Below, one piece after another: positions 59,312 to 64,000 of a stretch of 64,000 nt of DNA (position 1 is the stretch's first letter; each line of letters begins with the position of its first letter). Origin of the DNA: an uncultured Oscillospiraceae bacterium (GTDB taxonomy: Bacteria > Bacillota > Clostridia > Oscillospirales > Oscillospiraceae); assembly GCA_934636865.1 (NCBI GenBank), contig CAKUBI010000006.1:1-64000 (forward strand). Reading direction: 5' to 3'. The notes under the pieces are model-generated. The model did no database searches, was not told where the DNA came from, and saw only the letters and a list, made by a program, of their open reading frames with translations. Both the position numbers and the translations under genes were made by a program.

Positions 59312-61936
59312 TCACTGCCTGATCTTCACATTGTTCCGCACGGTGCGTTCGCTGCGGGGGCGGTTTGAAAGGCTTTGCAGCACGGCGCTGATCTGGCCCT
59401 CGGCGGCTTCGACCTCGGCATAGAACGCGCGGGCGGAGACGCGCAGCGCCCCGTGGCCGAGGATGATGACCTGCTCGGGCCCGTCGGACGTGGCGACGCG
59501 CACGCGCCGCTCGCGGCGCAGCTCGTAGGTCGCGCGCTCGATGTAGGCGTCGGCGGTCTCGGCCTCCTTGGTGTAAACGACCTTCACGCCGTGCACCGTC
59601 TGCACGCTGCCGGGGTTGCCCTTGACCTTGTAGGCGTCGAACACCGCGATGACGCGGCACTTGCGAAAGCCCTGATAGTTTGCAAGGATGTCGATGAGCG
59701 CGCTGCGCGCGGCGGCGATATCCTGCGCGGCGAGCGCGGCAAGCTCGTCCCACGCGAAAATGATATTGTAGCCGTCCACGAGGAGATATTCCGTGTCGGC
59801 GGTCTGGAGCGTGACCTGATAGTGGTCGGAAAGCGAGGTGCGCGCGGGCTTTCGCGCCGGCTCAAACGCGCGGCGCTCGACCCTGCCGTAGGTGCGCTCG
59901 AAGATGCTTTGCAGCTCCTTATCCTCGGCATACGCGCCGAGCGCGCCCACGCCGCGGCGGGGGAGGGGGGCCTCCTCCTGCTCGGCTTCCTCCGTGCCGA
60001 GACGGATGCCGCTGTCGCAGTGCACGTGCTGCGCGACCTCGTCCCACGGGATCGTGACGCTGCCGCCGTGGTCGCAGAAAACGGAGGACGAGGGATTGTC
60101 CGTATCGCGCTCGGCGTCGTAGCCGATGGCGGCGGCGACCGCGTCCTGGTCCTGACAGGCCTCGTACCCGTGGACGGTGCAGGAGAGCTGTCCGCGCCCG
60201 CGCGTGTAGGCTGCGACGCTCTCGAAATAGTCGCACATCCCGCGCACCGGCGCGCAGCCGGTGAGGACGGTGCTTTCCCCCTCGCTCTGCGGCGGCTCGA
60301 CCGTGCCGCCCATGTTCTGAAGGTCCGTCATCGCGCGGCCCACGCACTCCGGCGGCACCTCCAGCCGGAAGTCGTAGTACGGCTCGAGCAGCACGCTCTC
60401 CGCCTGCATCAGGCCCTGACGCACGGCGCGGTAGGTCGCCTGGCGGAAGTCGCCGCCCTCGGTGTGCTTTAAGTGCGCGCGGCCCGCGACGAGCGTGAAT
60501 TTCACGTCCGTCAGCGGCGAGCCGGTCAGCACGCCCGCGTGCTCGCGCTCAAGCAGATGCGTGAAGATGAGCCGCTGCCAGTTGAGGTCCAGCGCGTCCG
60601 TCGCCACGGCGGAGGCGAGCCGGATGCCCGCGCCGCGCGGCAGCGGCTCCATCAGAAGCTGCACCTCCGCGTAGTGGCGCAAAGGCTCGAAATGCCCCAT
60701 GCCGAGCACGGGCGCGGCGATGGTCTCACGGTAGACGATGCTGCCCTCGCCGAAGCTTACATCAAGGCCGAAGCGGTCCGAAATCAGGCGGCGGAGGATC
60801 TCGAGCTGGATCTTGCCCATGAGCTGCACGTGGATCTGCCCGTGCTGCTCGTCCCAGACGATGCGCAGCATCGGGTCCTCCTCCTCGAGCTCGCGCAGCT
60901 TTTTGAGCGCGCTGTGCGCGTCCGCGCCGTCCGGCAGGATGAGCTGATAGGTGAGCACGGGCTGTAAAAGCGGGGCTTGCGCCTCGGCCTCCGCGCCGAG
61001 ACCCAGACCCACATAGCTGCAGCTCAGGCCTGTGACGGCCACGACGCTGCCCGCGCCCGCTTCCTCGAGCGGGCGGAACCTGACGCCCGAATACAGGCGC
61101 AGCTGGTCGGCCTTTTCGCTGTAGGACTTGCCCTGCGCGTCGTAGGTGAGCGGCGCTTTCACGCGCAGCGTGCCGCCCGTGACCTTGAGCCACGTCAGGC
61201 GCGCGCCCTGCGCGTCGCGCGAGATTTTAAAGATCCGCGCGCCGAAGGCGTCCGGATAGTCCGGCTCGATGGTGAACCGGCCGAGCGCGGCGAGCAGCTC
61301 CTCCACGCCCTGCATTTTGAGCGCCGAGCCGAAAAAGCAGGGGTAGACCATGCGCTGCTCGACCATGTCGGCGATGCAGTCGTCCGTGACCGCGCCGCGC
61401 TCGAGCATCTGCTCGAGCGCCGTCTCGCCGCAGAGGGCGAGCGCTTCGTCGCGCTCGCTCACGGGTGCGGAGAAATCGACGCACTCCGCGCTCAGCGCCG
61501 CCGTGAGCTGGGCCATCAGGGCGCCCTCGTCCGCGCCCGCGAGGTCCATCTTGTTGATGAAGAGAAACGTCGGCACGCTGTAGCGCTCGAGCAGCCGCCA
61601 GAGCGTGCGCGTGTGGCTCTGCACGCCGTCGCTGCCGCTGATGACGAGCACCGCGTAGTCGAGCACGGAGAGCGTGCGCTCCATCTCGGCGGAGAAATCG
61701 ACGTGGCCCGGCGTGTCGAGCAGCGTGATCTCGGTCTCGCCGGCGGTGAGCATGGCCTGCTTGGCAAAGATCGTGATGCCGCGCTCGCGCTCGAGCGCAT
61801 CGGTATCGAGGAAGGCGTCGCCATGGTCCACGCGGCCGAGCCTGCGCAGCGCGCCGGAGGCGAACAGCAGCCCCTCGGACAGGGTCGTTTTGCCCGAGTC
61901 CACGTGGGCGAGCACGCCGATGGTGATCCTTTTCAT
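59312..61936 (-). CDS. TetM/EF-G-like ribosomal GTPase fused to a C-terminal NYN (YacP/Rae1-like) nuclease domain
   Basis: 874 residues. G motifs are in order: AHVDSGKTT (about 9-17), GITIFA, DTPGHVDF, NKMD. EF-G domains II-V follow to about 640, as in TetM-type ribosome protection proteins (about 640 residues). After a linker, residues about 714-874 form an NYN domain: YLLVDGYNII, an AVFDAYK strand and TKEAETADAYIER, the acidic residues expected for metal binding. YacP/Rae1 in Bacillus cuts mRNA in the ribosomal A site. ATG 61936 follows AAAGGAGGTCCGTC. Resistance to tetracycline should not be assumed. Confidence 0.85.
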   Translation of the reverse strand: MKRITIGVLAHVDSGKTTLSEGLLFASGALRRLGRVDHGDAFLDTDALERERGITIFAKQAMLTAGETEITLLDTPGHVDFSAEMERTLSVLDYAVLVISGSDGVQSHTRTLWRLLERYSVPTFLFINKMDLAGADEGALMAQLTAALSAECVDFSAPVSERDEALALCGETALEQMLERGAVTDDCIADMVEQRMVYPCFFGSALKMQGVEELLAALGRFTIEPDYPDAFGARIFKISRDAQGARLTWLKVTGGTLRVKAPLTYDAQGKSYSEKADQLRLYSGVRFRPLEEAGAGSVVAVTGLSCSYVGLGLGAEAEAQAPLLQPVLTYQLILPDGADAHSALKKLRELEEEDPMLRIVWDEQHGQIHVQLMGKIQLEILRRLISDRFGLDVSFGEGSIVYRETIAAPVLGMGHFEPLRHYAEVQLLMEPLPRGAGIRLASAVATDALDLNWQRLIFTHLLEREHAGVLTGSPLTDVKFTLVAGRAHLKHTEGGDFRQATYRAVRQGLMQAESVLLEPYYDFRLEVPPECVGRAMTDLQNMGGTVEPPQSEGESTVLTGCAPVRGMCDYFESVAAYTRGRGQLSCTVHGYEACQDQDAVAAAIGYDAERDTDNPSSSVFCDHGGSVTIPWDEVAQHVHCDSGIRLGTEEAEQEEAPLPRRGVGALGAYAEDKELQSIFERTYGRVERRAFEPARKPARTSLSDHYQVTLQTADTEYLLVDGYNIIFAWDELAALAAQDIAAARSALIDILANYQGFRKCRVIAVFDAYKVKGNPGSVQTVHGVKVVYTKEAETADAYIERATYELRRERRVRVATSDGPEQVIILGHGALRVSARAFYAEVEAAEGQISAVLQSLSNRPRSERTVRNNVKIRQ

Positions 61937-62100
61937 GACGGACCTCCTTTCAAGGAATTGCGCCGCCGCGGTGCGCGGCGGCAAAAAAGTACTATCATTA
62001 TATAATATTCCCGCGCGTCAGGCAAGAGGGGGCGTGAGCGCAATGTGGGGGCGGAAGGGAGACTTACATACTATATAACGTGGGGAAGAAGATGAATTTT

Positions 62101-62130
62101 GCCCGGCAGGACGATTATTACCTGCCGGGC
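62101..62130. terminator. Hairpin with perfect 10-bp stem
   Basis: GCCCGGCAGG/CCTGCCGGGC with a 10-nt AT-rich loop, followed by ATCTTT. Possible weak terminator. Confidence 0.5.
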
Positions 62131-62370
62131 ATCTTTGACATGAAAAACGAGTTAAATGCTTATTAAAATCTGATAATTGGAGTAGCTGTAGCAGCAAACA
62201 AGTGTGATTGAATGACTAAACAATAGTAGGGGGGATCCTAAAGCCCATATCACCGATGCTAAGCACACGATTAAAATAAAATGATGATAAAATGCTTTGA
62301 GGAAGATCTTTGATGCGGCTAAACTGCATTAAATCCCATTTGTTAAGTTTTGCACGCTCTTTTTCCTGTT
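62131..62370. other. AT-rich spacer with a possible protein-coding remnant
   Basis: Base composition drops sharply. On the minus strand one frame ending at 62216 reads like the tail of a protein (KWDLMQFSRIKDLPQSIL and onward, about 50 residues) but has no start codon or ribosome binding site of its own. No family recognised. Confidence 0.35.
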
Positions 62371-63048
62371 TTAAAGAAGCGTGTTGGTCAGATTCTGCAA
62401 AAAGCCCTTGATGAACTCCTTGTTGATCGAATAGCTCACGCGCGGGTTCTGCTTGTCCACGTTGATGAACCCGGCGGACACGAGCGAGCTCATGTGGTGC
62501 GAGATCGTGGCGGGGGAAAGGCCGATGCGCTCGGAAAGGTCCTGCCCGCACAGCGGCTCGGCCTTGACCAGCTTCAAAATGTCCAGCCGCCGCTTATCGG
62601 AAATGGCCTTGAGGCGGTCGCAGAGGTATTCGGTGTTGTCACTGTACTGACGGATGAGCTCGCCGAGCCGGTGGTGGTAGATGCCGGGGATAAAGTAGAC
62701 CGTGCTGCCGGGGACCAGCGAGTCCCAGATGAGGCCGATGCCATTGAAGAAGGCGGCGCTGGGGCAGACGACCATCTGGTCGAGCGCGAGCTGCTGCATC
62801 CCGAACTGTTCCATAAAGTCCGTGGGTTCACCGGCCAGCGCGGCCTTCGTCTGCGCGGCGGCGGCGCTGAACTCCGCCTGCAGCGCCGCTTCGTGCTCGC
62901 GGATGACAGGGGTGCAGAGGGCCAGCAGCTCCTGATAGAGCCCGAAGTAATATTCCGGCTGACGCCAGAGCTGGGAGCAGAGCCACTTGGTCTGCTCGCT
63001 GCAGGGATAGACCGCGAGGAATTGCAGCAGGTTTTCAAAGTCCTGCAC
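62371..63048 (-). CDS. ArsR-type winged-helix regulator, 5' part broken
   Basis: 225 residues from a GTG at 63048; the C-terminal 80 residues form an ArsR winged helix (SDKRRLDILKLVKAE, LSERIGLSPATISHHMS). The first 145 residues are helical, as in larger ArsR proteins with an N-terminal sensing domain. The GTG has no clear ribosome binding site. The same frame stays open with protein-like sequence upstream to about 63150, where it would join a second frame across a run of six A (63151-63156). The true N terminus is therefore lost or shifted. Confidence 0.7.
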   Translation of the reverse strand: MQDFENLLQFLAVYPCSEQTKWLCSQLWRQPEYYFGLYQELLALCTPVIREHEAALQAEFSAAAAQTKAALAGEPTDFMEQFGMQQLALDQMVVCPSAAFFNGIGLIWDSLVPGSTVYFIPGIYHHRLGELIRQYSDNTEYLCDRLKAISDKRRLDILKLVKAEPLCGQDLSERIGLSPATISHHMSSLVSAGFINVDKQNPRVSYSINKEFIKGFLQNLTNTLL

Positions 63049-63143
63049 CTCGGGCGGGAGCTCCGAGCCGCGGTTGAGCGTGAGCGCGATCAGGTGGCGC
63101 AGCGTTTCCGGCTGGGAGAGCGTTTCGGTCTGCTGCTCGGTGA

Positions 63144-63258
63144 TCAGATGAAAAAAGCCCAGATCAACCGGTGATCGTCCGGCGAATTGGGCTGGAAAAA
63201 CGGCTTGAGCAGATCGTCGCGCTGGCCGAGCAGGGAAAGGACCGCTTCTTCCAGCGTC
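63144..63258 (-). pseudogene. N-terminal fragment of the ArsR-type gene in another frame
   Basis: The segment TLEEAVLSLLGQRDDLLKPF then FQPNSPDDHRLIWAFF is protein-like and, if one base is added at the T6 run, continues directly into HLITEQQTETLSQPE of the downstream frame. It stops at TGA 63144 as read. Upstream of about 63258 the sequence becomes the antisense of an SLH-domain gene, so the gene's real start is missing. Confidence 0.6.
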
Positions 63259-63903
63259 TGTGCCGGCGCGACTGTGGATACGAGCAAGATCACCTTCATC
63301 CGCGTTCCGAGCGATCCCACCACGCCCGTTACGCCCTCCACGCCGACCAATCCCACCACGCCCGAGCAGCCGGAGTTCCGCTTCGCCGACGTTCAGGACA
63401 AGAACGCCTACTACTACGACTCCGTTTACTGGGCGGTCGAGAACGGCATCACCAACGGCATCACCGCCACGCTCTTCGGGCCGGACGGCGGCTGCACCCG
63501 CGCGCAGGCCGTGACCTTCCTCTGGCGCGCCGCCGGCGAGCCCGCGCCCGCGAGCACGGACATGCCCTTCACCGATGTGCCCGCTGACGCGTTCTACCGC
63601 ACCGCGGTGCTGTGGGCGGTCGAAAACGGCGTGACCAACGGCACGAGCGCGACGACCTTCAGTCCCGACGCGACCTGCACCCGCGCACAGATCGTGACCT
63701 TCCTCTGGCGCAGCCAGAAGTCGCCCGTGGTCAACTACGCGATGAACTTCTCCGACGTTGACAGCGGCGCGTTCTACGCCGAGGCCGTGCGCTGGGCGGT
63801 CAGCGAAAACGTGACCGCCGGTACGAGCGCCACGACCTTTACCCCGAACGCGACCTGCACCCGCGCGCAGATCGTCACGTTCCTCTATCGCGCCAGCAAG
63901 TAA
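63187..63903 (+). CDS. S-layer homology (SLH) domain protein, N-terminally truncated
   Basis: The reading frame gives three SLH repeats (each with F-DV---YYDSVYWAVENGITNG-like and CTRAQ-VTFLWR blocks; about 63380-63900) preceded by a Pro/Thr-rich linker. SLH domains attach proteins to the cell wall. The first 24 codons of the frame are antisense to the ArsR fragment, start with TTG, and carry no ribosome binding site or signal peptide. The genuine sequence seems to begin near 63258, so this is the C-terminal end of a larger surface protein. Confidence 0.8.
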   Translation: MGWKNGLSRSSRWPSRERTASSSVCAGATVDTSKITFIRVPSDPTTPVTPSTPTNPTTPEQPEFRFADVQDKNAYYYDSVYWAVENGITNGITATLFGPDGGCTRAQAVTFLWRAAGEPAPASTDMPFTDVPADAFYRTAVLWAVENGVTNGTSATTFSPDATCTRAQIVTFLWRSQKSPVVNYAMNFSDVDSGAFYAEAVRWAVSENVTAGTSATTFTPNATCTRAQIVTFLYRASK

Positions 63904-63927
63904 TATAAGCGCGATAAAAGCGAATGA

Positions 63928-63962
63928 AGAGAGCAGCAGGATTTCCTGCTGCTCTCTTTTTC
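63928..63962 (+). terminator. Terminator of the SLH gene
   Basis: Perfect 14-bp stem AGAGAGCAGCAGGA/TCCTGCTGCTCTCT, minimal loop, then TTTTTC. Confidence 0.9.
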
Positions 63963-64000
63963 TTCAAATTTTTCCGGGATCGGCGCAAGAAGGATATTGT

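Noticed and set aside
59312-61936. Tetracycline resistance gene call for the TetM-like GTPase
   Set aside because: The fused NYN domain and isolated chromosomal location argue for a housekeeping or quality-control role rather than acquired resistance.

Overview
The window is a GC-rich chromosomal segment of an anaerobic Clostridia-type Firmicute, most likely an uncultured member of the Oscillospiraceae. This rests on gene content: an oxygen-independent ribonucleotide reductase (NrdD/NrdG), a V-type ATPase in the ntp order, a class 1B pyrD/pyrK pair, DUF4317 and DUF6110 proteins, AGGAGG-type ribosome binding sites, and the start of a sodium-pump decarboxylase beta subunit at the left edge. No rRNA, tRNA or CRISPR array was seen.

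Layout. 1-15.6 kb: sodium-pump decarboxylase start and gltS (minus), a type I-alpha DAHP synthase, tex, traX, a DUF4317 protein, a HAD phosphatase, a MarR-regulated heterodimeric ABC exporter, a YuiD-like protein, and a P1B-type ATPase with its DUF6110 partner. 15.7-22.6 kb: nrdD and nrdG (minus; NrdR box at the promoter), purA, purB and a YoaK-like protein. 22.8-31.4 kb: a nine-gene V-type ATPase operon whose K subunit keeps the sodium-binding residues. 31.46-34.07 kb: an AT-richer decayed mobile island between two inverted repeats, holding a recombinase tail, MobC-like fragments, a Nudix gene and an HExxH protein. 34.1-38.0 kb: pyrK-pyrD-pyrF-HAD-pyrE (minus). 38.2-46.0 kb: aroF-tyrA-aroB-aroA-aroC-pheA-aroEK (plus). 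46-64 kb: murI, a Na/Pi cotransporter, three selenium-dependent molybdenum hydroxylase accessory genes, yhaM, a dicarboxylate symporter, a second MarR plus heterodimeric ABC exporter, a TetM-like GTPase fused to an NYN nuclease domain, and a rearranged end where a broken ArsR gene meets a decapitated SLH-domain gene.

The most interesting signals are two divergent, unannotated translation-coupled attenuators between pyrK and aroF. The aro transcript starts from a near-consensus promoter and encodes a 17-residue leader peptide with four consecutive Tyr codons and three Phe codons. It is followed by mutually exclusive antiterminator and terminator stems. The pyr transcript starts from a perfect consensus promoter and encodes a 41-residue leader peptide. 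Its stop codon lies in the 5' arm of an intrinsic terminator that ends just before the pyrK ribosome binding site, an arrangement like enterobacterial pyrBI; I saw no PyrR-binding element. Sodium coupling is a second theme (decarboxylase beta subunit, GltS, NtpK, Na/Pi and dicarboxylate symporters).
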